Shown here: positions 7,791-15,335 of the stretch, piece by piece
Numbering within the stretch: the stretch's first letter is position 1
Layout of the letters: every line of letters starts with the position of its first letter
Source of the DNA: Rhodoferax sp. UBA4409
GTDB taxonomy: Bacteria; Pseudomonadota; Gammaproteobacteria; Burkholderiales; Burkholderiaceae_C
Assembly: GCA_002390825.1 (NCBI GenBank)
Contig: DGQR01000181.1
Coordinates: 1-20,740, forward strand
DNA length: 20,740 bases
Direction: 5' to 3'
Translations under genes and position numbers: made by a program
Notes under the pieces: model-generated
The model's database searches: none
The model's input: only the letters and a program-made list of their open reading frames with translations
What the model was told of the DNA's origin: nothing

Positions 7791-8645
7791 TTTTTGCAGT
7801 CCTTTCACCCTAATGTGTTGGTTCTCTTCGTCGAGTACACCTTCGTAGCCCAAGCGAGAGCCCCCATGTGACCCCACACGCACACTGACGCGGCTTTTCG
7901 CCTTCTGCGCCCACCAGCAATCAGGCAGCAAAACGTCCTCATTCCTGAGGTCCCGTAGCTCGCTGAGTGGAAGATCCACCCAACCAAGTTCAAATGCAAC
8001 CGGCACTGGCAGCCCCCCCCACTTCGCCAGTTGGCTCCACGTCATCTCATTGCGCGCCGGTGAAACACTCAGCGGAGAGAAGTTTCCAGGGTCGACTCCG
8101 TCGGCGTTCACCAGCCAATCGAGACAGTTCACCTCGCCACCGTCTTCGAGCGTGACGCTCAACCTCACCGCGAACAGAGGCCCAGCGAGCGCCCGAGCGT
8201 CTTGCATCGCCTGAAACCGGACAGGCCCGAGGTGTGTATTCGCAGGCGCCTTGCTCAATCGGTCTGTAGCGTCCTGCAACAAGGCCAACGCCACCGCGGG
8301 CGGCAGGGCCTCCCATAACACCACACCGTAGTGACCGCCCAGCGCGGCTTCTGCCCCCAGGTAGGTCAGACCGAGATAACCTGCCACCCCGCGCCAGTGC
8401 ATGCTGGCGAGCAGGTCGTAATGGCATGACGCGGATTTGTCGACCCATTGCACCCCGGCGACGCGCACCTGTGCGGACACGCCGAACCAGTCTAGCCCCC
8501 ATGGGGGTTGCCGGCCAAGCGCATTGGCCAGGGCCACCGCGCGCGCGTTCAATCGGCGCACGTTCAACCGATGCTCAACAGACGCCCTTCCGCCTCGATC
8601 CTGCGGAGCAGGCACCAGGTCGTTCGGCGCATCCAGCGTGGTCAA
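7446..8645 (-). CDS. sctQ: T3SS cytoplasmic sorting platform (C-ring) protein SctQ
   Basis: SctQ (YscQ/SpaO/SsaQ, FliM/FliN-like, 399 aa) forms the cytoplasmic sorting-platform pods. The C terminus (about residues 325-399) is a clear SpoA/FliN domain: LPVRLTFDLGEHSLTLQEL, then GYVFDLGLSP and the closing GEIVEIDGRIGVAVTRI. A weaker first SpoA-like domain lies around residues 205-285, and a poorly conserved N-terminal domain precedes it. The start is an unusual TTG at 8645, supported by GGAG eight bases upstream and a four-base overlap with the sctP stop (TTGA). An acidic linker (residues about 286-320) separates the SpoA domains and begins at an internal start site (separate entry). A G8 tract lies at 8013-8020 within the first SpoA domain. 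Confidence 0.92.
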   Translation of the reverse strand: MTTLDAPNDLVPAPQDRGGRASVEHRLNVRRLNARAVALANALGRQPPWGLDWFGVSAQVRVAGVQWVDKSASCHYDLLASMHWRGVAGYLGLTYLGAEAALGGHYGVVLWEALPPAVALALLQDATDRLSKAPANTHLGPVRFQAMQDARALAGPLFAVRLSVTLEDGGEVNCLDWLVNADGVDPGNFSPLSVSPARNEMTWSQLAKWGGLPVPVAFELGWVDLPLSELRDLRNEDVLLPDCWWAQKAKSRVSVRVGSHGGSRLGYEGVLDEENQHIRVKGLQKMEQNLPEETFSGDGPHNDHDLDVNPPTGGPPGAGSWNVGEFGDLPVRLTFDLGEHSLTLQELTTISAGYVFDLGLSPQGSVNLRVNGLRVGEGEIVEIDGRIGVAVTRIVPPRV

Positions 8646-9250
8646 ACCAAAGGCTCCTGAATGTCCAGCTGCACGTCACGCCCGGTGAGTCCAGATATGC
8701 GTCCAACGAGCGCCTCGTGGTTACGGCCGAACCATTCACGCTCGGAAGCGCTGTCGCTCTCGCAACACACCTCGAGCCGATGGTTGTCGCCCGTGCGCAC
8801 CCGCAAGCGCGTGCGCACAAAAAATGTGGAACCCAGCTCCACCTGGTATTCGCTGCTGCCTTGGGTCATGCTGGCCTTCAGCCCAGCATCCACTGCTGCA
8901 CGGGCCAGCGTGTCCAGACGCACGCTATCCTGCATCCGTGCCTGAACGGCGTCCGCATCCACCACGGGCTCACTGGGCAGGGTGCGGGCCAAGGCGTCCG
9001 TGGGCAAAGCATTGTCCTGACAGATCATCGGGGCGGCCGCCTGCAGCGCAGGTTCCGGCTCCCTCTGGCGCAGCGGGTCCATCAACTCGAAGACCCCGCC
9101 GATTGCGGTCTGCGCCAGCATCTCTTCATCATGGCGGCGCTGCAGCTGCTTCTTGAAACTGCGGGCCTTGTCATCGTCGGCGACGTCGCGCTGATGCAGT
9201 TCGCGCGCTCGCTGGGTGCGGGCCTCGGTGCGTTGCGCCTCAACTTTCAT
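8642..9250 (-). CDS. sctP: T3SS needle-length/substrate-switch protein SctP (putative)
   Basis: The position between sctO and sctQ is that of YscP/SsaP, and the protein (202 aa) is hydrophilic as expected. Residues 1-45 are highly charged (Arg/Lys/Glu/Asp) and probably helical. The middle is Pro/Ala-rich, and the C-terminal ~90 residues form a compact, beta-rich region (VELGSTFFVRTRLRVRTGDN then LVGRISGLTGRDVQLDIQE). This is short compared with YscP (over 450 aa) and nearer SsaP size, in keeping with a short needle if it acts as a ruler. A strong AAGGAG lies seven bases before the ATG at 9250, which overlaps the sctO stop by four bases. The assignment rests mainly on gene order. Confidence 0.75.
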   Translation of the reverse strand: MKVEAQRTEARTQRARELHQRDVADDDKARSFKKQLQRRHDEEMLAQTAIGGVFELMDPLRQREPEPALQAAAPMICQDNALPTDALARTLPSEPVVDADAVQARMQDSVRLDTLARAAVDAGLKASMTQGSSEYQVELGSTFFVRTRLRVRTGDNHRLEVCCESDSASEREWFGRNHEALVGRISGLTGRDVQLDIQEPLV

Positions 9251-9711
9251 GTTCTTCTCCTTGGAATGTCTTCCAGCTCAAGCTCTTCGCGGTAGAGCAA
9301 CTCAACGTTTCGCTCTTCGCGCTTGAGTTGCACGATGATGTCGAACTTCTCCACCTGGGCGGCTTGCATACGCCATGCCCGCACAGCCTCTTGCGTGCGC
9401 AGGGTAGCCGCAGCCACATCGATCTCGGCAGCCACCACAGCCTCCCTGGCCGCAACCACAGCTTCCTTGGCCGCAATCAGTTGGTGCTGTGCGCGCCCAA
9501 TTTCGGGGCGTTTCACCGCACTCGCGAACAACACCGCATCGACGTCGCGTTTGACCTGCAACCCGTGCTCACGCGCTTGCACCTCCGCACGTTGTTGCTC
9601 AAGCAGCACCGTTTCGAATTGCGTCTGCGCAGCGCGCGCGTCCTTCAACGCGGACTCCCGTGTGCTCAGCCGACGCCGATGCAGTTTGTCGATTTCAAAG
9701 AGTTTCTTCAT
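9247..9711 (-). CDS. sctO: T3SS central stalk protein SctO
   Basis: SctO (YscO/SsaO/FliJ-like, 154 aa) is a helical hairpin that inserts in the SctN ATPase hexamer and links it to SctV. The whole protein is a predicted antiparallel coiled coil, rich in Arg, Glu, Ala and Gln, with a central run of Ala/Val/Glu (VVAAREAVVAAEIDVAAATL). The open frame extends further upstream, but the ATG at 9711 (MKKLFEIDKLHRRRL) is chosen. It overlaps the sctN stop as ATGA, has GGGAG ten bases upstream, and gives the normal family length. Low sequence conservation is usual for this family. Gene order and coiled-coil character decide the call. Confidence 0.87.
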   Translation of the reverse strand: MKKLFEIDKLHRRRLSTRESALKDARAAQTQFETVLLEQQRAEVQAREHGLQVKRDVDAVLFASAVKRPEIGRAQHQLIAAKEAVVAAREAVVAAEIDVAAATLRTQEAVRAWRMQAAQVEKFDIIVQLKREERNVELLYREELELEDIPRRRT

Positions 9712-11072
9712 GCTGCGGCCGCTCCCAGCTGCCTGAGCATTTCGGCGGCGCTGGTGTACTCGGAAGGACGCTGGCACAGGAACGCCCGGATGTCGGCCAT
9801 GCGATCAATGGCATGGTCGGCCAGCGCGTCGGAACCCCGCTTGTACTCGCCCAGGCGTACCAGCAGTTCGACCTCGTCATGCTTGGCCATCAGTGCACGC
9901 ACGGCCTCCGCCCCACTGCGGTGGTGTTCGCTGATTACCGAGTTCATCACACGGCTCACGCTGGCCAGTACATCCACCGCTGGATATTGCCCCGCAGCCG
10001 CCAGCTTGCGCGACAGCACGATGTGACCGTCCAGGATGGATCGGCTCTCATCCGCCACCGGCTCGTTCATGTCGTCGCCTTCCACTAGCACGGTATAGAT
10101 GGCGGTGATGGAACCACGCTCGTTCATGCCCGCGCGCTCCAGCAGACGGGGCAACATCGCAAACACCGATGGGGGAAAGCCTCGGCGTGTGGGTGGCTCA
10201 CCAGCCATCAGGCCGATCTCGCGCTGCGCCCTTGCAAGTCGTGTCAGCGAATCCATGAGCAGCAGCACGCGCATGCCTCGGTCGCGGAAGTATTCGGCGA
10301 TCGCGGTGGCCACGAAACCCGCTTTCAAGCGCTCCATCGGGGCTTTTTCGGAGGTGCTGCACACCACGACCGCGCGCTTCATCCCCTCAGCTCCGAGTTC
10401 GCGCTCAACAAACTCACGCACCTCACGACCGCGCTCACCGATCAAAGCAATCACGGTGACATCAACCTCGGCATTTTTCGCCAACATGCCCATCAGCGTG
10501 CTCTTACCACAGCCCGCGGCCGCAAATATGCCAAGGCGCTGCCCCTCACCACAGGCAAGCATGCCGTCCAGCACCCGCACACCCATGTGCATCGGGCGGT
10601 CAATCATGCGCCGCTGTAAGGGGTGTGGTGCATCAGCATAGACGGGGTAGAAGGCCTCTGCTTGTGGCAGGCTTCCCCCGTCTAAAGGGCGACCGAAGCC
10701 GTCGACAACCCTACCCAGCAAACCCATTCCCACGCTCACCCTGTGGGCATGACCAGCCGGTATGACAATGGTGCTGGACGACACGCCGCGCATGTCGCCC
10801 ACGGGCGCCAGCAATGCGTCACCATCACTGAAACCGATGACTTCCGCTTCCAGGCGAAAGACCTCGCCAGGCGTGTGCAGCACGCACATCTCACCGATGC
10901 GGGCGCTGGAGGCCGTCGCACGAATGACTGTACCCAGCACTTCCTTTACGCGGCCGCGCACACTGACGATTGAGGCCGTCTCCAGAGCGTCATTGAGCGA
11001 CGCAGCAAATGCCAGAGGCTTTCGCAAGCGCGAATTCGCATGGACCCGTTCTGCATCGGAGCCATTCAGCAT
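9708..11072 (-). CDS. sctN: T3SS ATPase SctN
   Basis: SctN (YscN/SsaN/InvC, F1-beta/FliI-like, 454 aa) is the hexameric ATPase that unloads chaperones and unfolds substrates at the export gate. The N-terminal barrel spans about residues 35-105. The Walker A motif AAGCGKST is at 185-192, 'IALIGERGREV' at 208-218, and Walker B VLLLMDSLTR at about 269-278. The ATPase signature with PPSVFAMLPRLLERAG and the arginine-finger region follow, then a helical C-terminal domain. All catalytic features look intact. The ATG at 11072 overlaps the end of sctD by seven bases. No clear Shine-Dalgarno is seen, so translation is probably coupled. Confidence 0.97.
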   Translation of the reverse strand: MLNGSDAERVHANSRLRKPLAFAASLNDALETASIVSVRGRVKEVLGTVIRATASSARIGEMCVLHTPGEVFRLEAEVIGFSDGDALLAPVGDMRGVSSSTIVIPAGHAHRVSVGMGLLGRVVDGFGRPLDGGSLPQAEAFYPVYADAPHPLQRRMIDRPMHMGVRVLDGMLACGEGQRLGIFAAAGCGKSTLMGMLAKNAEVDVTVIALIGERGREVREFVERELGAEGMKRAVVVCSTSEKAPMERLKAGFVATAIAEYFRDRGMRVLLLMDSLTRLARAQREIGLMAGEPPTRRGFPPSVFAMLPRLLERAGMNERGSITAIYTVLVEGDDMNEPVADESRSILDGHIVLSRKLAAAGQYPAVDVLASVSRVMNSVISEHHRSGAEAVRALMAKHDEVELLVRLGEYKRGSDALADHAIDRMADIRAFLCQRPSEYTSAAEMLRQLGAAAA

Positions 11073-12103
11073 GGCAATTCGACGTCATAGCGCCCCCGCA
11101 GTCGCAACCGATTCGCAGATACTCTTTCGAGTTTGTAGCCCATTTGACTCGCACCTTCGAAGAACTTGATGCCCTTTTCGGTGGTGATGCTGGACAGGTT
11201 TCCACATGCCACTTGCCGGACCACGAAGGGCAATCGGGCCAAACCTTCCGCAGATGTGGTGCTGCGGTCTGGCTGTTCCGGAACATCGGTCACATGAGCC
11301 AAGGCGTGGTGAGTGTTTCTCAAGGGAAACCCCAAAGTCGGCCGACCGGGAACGGATTCAATCGACGCTGCAGCCGTAGGCGGCAACAAAAGGAGCTCCT
11401 GTGAAGGCGGCTTCGGCAGAGGTTCCACTGCAGCAACCGGCGGCGCGAAAGACGGGCTCGCATCAGGGTTCACAGACCTCGAAGCAGGGTCGAGCTGAGG
11501 ATGAAAGAAAGACCCCAGAGACAGCGTTCGCATGTTGGAAAAGTATTCATGGCCAAATTTGATCCAGACCTGCGACCCCAGCCCTGCGAGAACACACAAG
11601 ACGACGGACGCCCCCGTCCCGATCAGCCACAGCCTCCTTCTCGAGGGGGCGTTCATCTGCACGGAAGGGCTGGGCGCTAGCACTCTTTGCTCTTCCTCCG
11701 CACCACCGATCACAGAAACATCCGGGATCATGAAACCCTGTGGCGGGACCAACCACGAGTGATTTTCCGGCCATGCACGGTTTTGATGGTCAACGACCAA
11801 CCAGATATCGCCTATATGGAATGGAACGCCCGGTGCCAGCATAAAAGGCTCGCTCAAACTGTCACCGGAAGCGATGCCACAACCCGGCTGGCCGGGCTTC
11901 AGACGCAACTGCATCCCTTCCAACACGATCTCCATGGCCTGCGGATCGATACGCGGGCCGACCAGAACGATGTCGCACGCCTCGCTGCTGCCCAGCACAT
12001 GCCGCCCCTCGGTAAGGGTCAGGCGTGCACCTGCCTGCAGGCCCGCCAGCACCCGAAGCTCGATCAATCCAGTCATTTCTTCCATGGGCCGGTGTTCCTG
12101 CAT
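11066..12103 (-). CDS. sctD: T3SS inner-membrane ring protein SctD (FHA-like), short form
   Basis: SctD (YscD/SsaD/EscD) forms the outer of the two inner-membrane rings. Residues about 13-106 make a beta-rich FHA-like cytoplasmic domain (LTEGRHVLGSSEACDIVL ... VPFHIGDIWLVV). A basic stop (SRRR) and one membrane helix follow at about 157-177. A Pro-rich periplasmic linker comes next, then a C-terminal module (294-345) with the family pattern 'G..ssITTekGikFFEGA...GYkLErV'. At 345 aa it is shorter than YscD or SsaD (about 400), leaving room for fewer periplasmic ring modules. The ATG at 12103 abuts the sctV stop. The in-frame ATG at 12085, with AGGA upstream, is an equally possible start. Its location between sctV and sctN is not the Yersinia or SPI-2 arrangement. 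Confidence 0.8.
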   Translation of the reverse strand: MQEHRPMEEMTGLIELRVLAGLQAGARLTLTEGRHVLGSSEACDIVLVGPRIDPQAMEIVLEGMQLRLKPGQPGCGIASGDSLSEPFMLAPGVPFHIGDIWLVVDHQNRAWPENHSWLVPPQGFMIPDVSVIGGAEEEQRVLAPSPSVQMNAPSRRRLWLIGTGASVVLCVLAGLGSQVWIKFGHEYFSNMRTLSLGSFFHPQLDPASRSVNPDASPSFAPPVAAVEPLPKPPSQELLLLPPTAAASIESVPGRPTLGFPLRNTHHALAHVTDVPEQPDRSTTSAEGLARLPFVVRQVACGNLSSITTEKGIKFFEGASQMGYKLERVSANRLRLRGRYDVELPC

Positions 12104-14212
12104 TTATCCGAACTCAATGCGGGCGAGCGGTTGCACGCTAATTTCCGGTGACAACTCCTGGTACGACAGCACCGCCACTTCATACAGTTCTTCTTCGATC
12201 ATCTTGCGCACATAGCGCCGGATGTCCATGCTGGTCAGGATCACGGGCTTGTGGCTGATGGCGGACAGGTCGCCCACCGTCGCTCGGATGCGGTCCACGA
12301 TGTCGCTAGTCACCGCTGCGTCGAGTGCCAGGTAGCTCCCCATCGAGGTCTGGCGGATACCGTTGCGGATGACATCCTCGCCTTCCGGCGAGATCAGGTA
12401 CGCGGCCAGCATCAGTTGCTTGTCGGCGAACTGGTGCGAAATTTGGCGCTTGAGCGCCGTGCGCAAGTGCTCCGTCAGCAGCACCACATCACGCTCCTTG
12501 GCGCCCCACTCCACCAAAGCTTCGGCGATGGCGCGCAGGTTGCGCACCGAAACCCCTTCGCTCACCAGCCGCTGCAGCACGTCGGCCATCCGCTGACCGG
12601 GCACCACACGGTGCAGCTCAGTGATGAGGTCGGGATAGTCCGCCTGCATCTGCGACACCAGGAAATGTACTTCTTGGATGCCAATGAACTCCCGTGCATG
12701 GCGCTGGAGCGTCAGCCGCAGGTGGTGCGCCAGTATCTGCATCGTGTCCAGTGACTGGATGCCGTATTCGCGCAGCTGGGCCGCCCCTTGCGCTGGCGTC
12801 CATAGGGTGGGAATGTTGGGCAGAAACGGTGCAGCCTCCTCAATATGAATGTCCAGGGCTTCCAGATTCTCTGGGGCCTCACGCACCAGCAGATGCCCAG
12901 GACGCAACAGCCCATGCGCAGCGGAAATCTCGTGTACAAGGATCTGGTACGCGTTGCGGGCCAGGCCCTTGTTGTAGCGAAGATGCACAGCCGGCAGTGG
13001 AACGCCAAGCTCTAAATAAGTGTCTTCGCGCACTTTCTGCAGCGCGGGGATCAGCACCTTCGCGTCAAGCGTTTGCTCGAGTTCGTGTGCCAGATCCAGC
13101 ACCAATGGCATGGTGGGCGTGTAGGAAGCGGCTGACTTCTCCTCGGCATCACCCTGGTCCTTGGAGGCCCCCGCACGCGCAGTGGGACCGGCGGTTCGAT
13201 CAGCAGGCGTTGCCACGCCATTCAGTCCACGGCGTAACAACACAAACCCGACCCCGCCTGCGAATAGGGCCAGCACCATAAACACCGAGCCCGGCATGCC
13301 CGGGATCAGGGCAAAGCCCAGCATGATGGCGCCGGCCACCAGCAGCGCATTGGGCTGTGCCAGTATCTGCTCCGCAATGTCGCGGCCCACGTTGCTTCGC
13401 CCACTGTCCTCGCTGGTCACGCGCGTCACAATCATGCCGGCGGTGATGGAAGTCAGCAGCGCCGGAATCTGGGCGATCAGTCCTTCGCCGATGGTGAGCA
13501 CAGAGTAGATCGTCATGGCCTCGCTCGCCGACAGGCCGCGCTGCATAGTGCCGATCAGCAGCCCGCCTCCCAGGTTCACGACGACGATGATGATGGAGGC
13601 AATGGCGTCTCCTTTCACAAACTTCACGGCGCCATCCATGGCCCCGTAGAGCTGGCTCTCTTTCTCCAGCCGTGTGCGGCGGCGCCTCGCTTCATTCATG
13701 TCGATAGCGCCAGCACGCATGTCCGCGTCGATGGACATCTGCTTGCCGGGCATGGCGTCTAGCGAAAACCGCGCAGCCACTTCTGCCACCCGCTCGGCGC
13801 CCTTGGTGATCACGATGAACTGCACGATGGTGAGAATAAGGAACACCACCAGTCCCACCACCAGATTCCCACCTACCACGAAATTGCCAAAGGCCTCGAT
13901 GATGTGCCCCGCATCGGCCTGCAGCAGGATCAGACGCGTGGTAGCGATCGACAGCCCAAGACGGAACAGGGTGGTGATCAGCAACACCGAAGGAAACGAT
14001 GTGAATGCCAGCGGGCTGGGCAGGTACATCGCCACCATCAGCAACAGCGCCGACACCGCGATGTTGATGGCCACCAGCACATCGACCAGCAAAGTGGGTA
14101 ATGGCAAAACCAGCATGAACACCACGGCCATGAGGATGACCGCAAGCACCAGGTCGGCGCGACGGGCAGCAACAGCAATGAAGCGCTGAAGGGATGACAG
14201 AGCGTTTTCCAT
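12104..14212 (-). CDS. sctV: T3SS export gate protein SctV
   Basis: SctV (YscV/LcrD/SsaV/FlhA family, 702 aa, normal length) forms the nonameric export gate ring. The N-terminal ~310 residues hold about eight membrane helices with the signature segments MYLPSPLAFTSFPSVLL, TTLFRLGLSIATTRLIL and the loop RFSLDAMPGKQMSIDADMRAG. The C-terminal ~370 residues are the soluble cytosolic domain that docks chaperone-substrate pairs. The open frame runs further upstream, but those residues are sctY in another frame. The ATG at 14212 (MENALSSLQRFIAVAARRAD) begins the conserved region. Its Shine-Dalgarno is weak, and the gap to the sctY stop is 13 bases. Confidence 0.96.
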   Translation of the reverse strand: MENALSSLQRFIAVAARRADLVLAVILMAVVFMLVLPLPTLLVDVLVAINIAVSALLLMVAMYLPSPLAFTSFPSVLLITTLFRLGLSIATTRLILLQADAGHIIEAFGNFVVGGNLVVGLVVFLILTIVQFIVITKGAERVAEVAARFSLDAMPGKQMSIDADMRAGAIDMNEARRRRTRLEKESQLYGAMDGAVKFVKGDAIASIIIVVVNLGGGLLIGTMQRGLSASEAMTIYSVLTIGEGLIAQIPALLTSITAGMIVTRVTSEDSGRSNVGRDIAEQILAQPNALLVAGAIMLGFALIPGMPGSVFMVLALFAGGVGFVLLRRGLNGVATPADRTAGPTARAGASKDQGDAEEKSAASYTPTMPLVLDLAHELEQTLDAKVLIPALQKVREDTYLELGVPLPAVHLRYNKGLARNAYQILVHEISAAHGLLRPGHLLVREAPENLEALDIHIEEAAPFLPNIPTLWTPAQGAAQLREYGIQSLDTMQILAHHLRLTLQRHAREFIGIQEVHFLVSQMQADYPDLITELHRVVPGQRMADVLQRLVSEGVSVRNLRAIAEALVEWGAKERDVVLLTEHLRTALKRQISHQFADKQLMLAAYLISPEGEDVIRNGIRQTSMGSYLALDAAVTSDIVDRIRATVGDLSAISHKPVILTSMDIRRYVRKMIEEELYEVAVLSYQELSPEISVQPLARIEFG

Positions 14213-14225
14213 GGACAACCCAGCG

Positions 14226-14552
14226 TCAAGGCAGTGCCTTGCGGCACTCCCTGTATTTGTTGAACGCCAAGCGAGCGTCGTCCATATGCCCCAAGCGCGC
14301 CAAAGCCCTGCCGCGCAGAAAATGGGCGACCGGATCGTGCGATGACTCCAGCACGCTGAGTGTGGCAGCGGCATCGGCTGGCCTGCCACATCCCAGCTGG
14401 GCATTCGCTAGTGCCAGCCGCAGCTCGCTGCTCGCGGGCATCAACTTCACCAGTAACTCGAACAGAATAGAAGCCTCCTGATGGCGTCCACAAGAAAGAT
14501 GGCGCCATGCCAGCACAATGACGGCCTGGGCTTGCGATAGATCAAAGGTCAT
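14226..14552 (-). CDS. sctY: TPR-like T3SS chaperone SctY (YscY family)
   Basis: This 108-residue Ala/Leu-rich protein is built of helical TPR-like repeats (for example FELLVKLMPASSELRLALANAQLGCGR-type spacing and FLRGRALARLGHMDDARLAF, residues about 10-105). The position between sctX and sctV is that of yscY in Yersinia, pscY in Pseudomonas and ascY in Aeromonas. There YscY is the chaperone of YscX, and the pair binds YscV. The ATG at 14552 is preferred over the GTG one codon earlier because the GTG lies too close to the GGGG upstream. It lies four bases after the sctX stop. The call combines size, fold and exact gene order, so another TPR chaperone is possible but less likely. Confidence 0.72.
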   Translation of the reverse strand: MTFDLSQAQAVIVLAWRHLSCGRHQEASILFELLVKLMPASSELRLALANAQLGCGRPADAAATLSVLESSHDPVAHFLRGRALARLGHMDDARLAFNKYRECRKALP

Positions 14553-14556
14553 CACG

Positions 14557-14988
14557 TCACACCCCGAGCAGTGCGTTTCGTCCCTGCAAGACCACGCGGT
14601 AACCGGTCAATGCATGGCTCAGCACGCGCACGGCATCGGCCTGCACCGGGTCAGCTTCCAGCTGTGTGATCGCGGAACGCAATCCGCTGAGGTGTTCGGC
14701 CTGAGAAGCGGGCGGTCGTGACAACAGTCTGCCCTCCAGTTCCGCTAACATCTGGTCTTCGATCCAGCCTCGCCCCAGACCAGCGTCCGCCGGGCTGCCC
14801 ACGGCCGACTGGCCGGCGGGCCCCTGCGCAACGCCTGGCGACACGGTAGCACGGGAATGCGCGCTCTCGGGCAGCCCGGAGGCTCTCTCCCGGCCCCTCC
14901 GCGACCCCGCGGCCAAATATGGCAACCGGGAAACGACCCAGTTGATCGCGGGACCGATGCCGACAGGGTTCGAAACGGGGCCCGTCAT
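14557..14988 (-). CDS. sctX: Early T3SS substrate SctX (YscX family, putative)
   Basis: The protein is 143 aa from the ATG at 14988, which lies two bases after the stop of the SycN-like gene. The open frame reaches back to 15063, but that start would overlap the upstream gene with unrelated residues. YscX proteins are small secreted proteins of the Ysc family that work with YscY at the export gate. The C-terminal half (SGLRSAITQLEADP, then VRVLSHALTGYRVVLQGRNALL) has the helical, Leu-rich layout of the YscX C terminus. The N-terminal half is Gly/Pro/Arg-rich and looks disordered, as expected for an export signal. The assignment is carried by gene order (sctW-sycN-sctX-sctY-sctV) more than by sequence. 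Confidence 0.6.
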   Translation of the reverse strand: MTGPVSNPVGIGPAINWVVSRLPYLAAGSRRGRERASGLPESAHSRATVSPGVAQGPAGQSAVGSPADAGLGRGWIEDQMLAELEGRLLSRPPASQAEHLSGLRSAITQLEADPVQADAVRVLSHALTGYRVVLQGRNALLGV

Positions 14989-14990
14989 GT

Positions 14991-15335
14991 TCAGCAACAG
15001 GCTACAGCAAACCGCAGCAGATCGGCGCGCGCGCTGTCCACAGCGCTGGCCGTGAGACAGCAACGCTCGAGGCGGATGGTCAGCAGCAGTGAATCGGCAT
15101 ACACGCCAACGGCCACTGCGACACTCTGGGGTCCGCGCAGGTTGGCCTTTTCAAGGGCGCTGCACGCCACAGCCATGAGATTTGGGGCATTCGATATGAC
15201 GCGTGTAAGAGTCAGGTCTGCATGATCCCGCGCCTCCAAGGTAGTCCACCCGGCGGCACTCTCATCCAGGCGAACACAAAGCGCACCACGAGAAAACAGA
15301 TCGGGCGTGTCAGGTGGGGGTCTGCGGTGATTCAT
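14991..15335 (-). CDS. SycN-like T3SS chaperone (putative)
   Basis: This 114-residue protein directly follows the gatekeeper gene, the place of sycN in Yersinia. The C-terminal part (YADSLLLTIRLERCCLTAS then a final helix DSARADLLRF) matches the layout of SycN: a hydrophobic beta strand, a charged turn, then the LT-rich start of the last helix. In Yersinia SycN pairs with YscB to escort YopN, so this one probably serves SctW. The ATG at 15335 is chosen over the one at 15341 because GGGAG lies six bases before it but touches the earlier one. It overlaps the 3' end of sctW by 26 bases, and the product ends in two Cys. Confidence 0.6.
   Translation of the reverse strand: MNHRRPPPDTPDLFSRGALCVRLDESAAGWTTLEARDHADLTLTRVISNAPNLMAVACSALEKANLRGPQSVAVAVGVYADSLLLTIRLERCCLTASAVDSARADLLRFAVACC

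Noticed and set aside
8426..9295. 289-codon plus-strand ORF opposite sctP/sctQ
   Set aside because: A high-GC shadow frame ending in a Ser run; it lies opposite well-supported genes.
14213..14404. Upstream extension of the sctV frame
   Set aside because: It overlaps sctY in another frame, and the conserved SctV sequence begins at the ATG at 14212.
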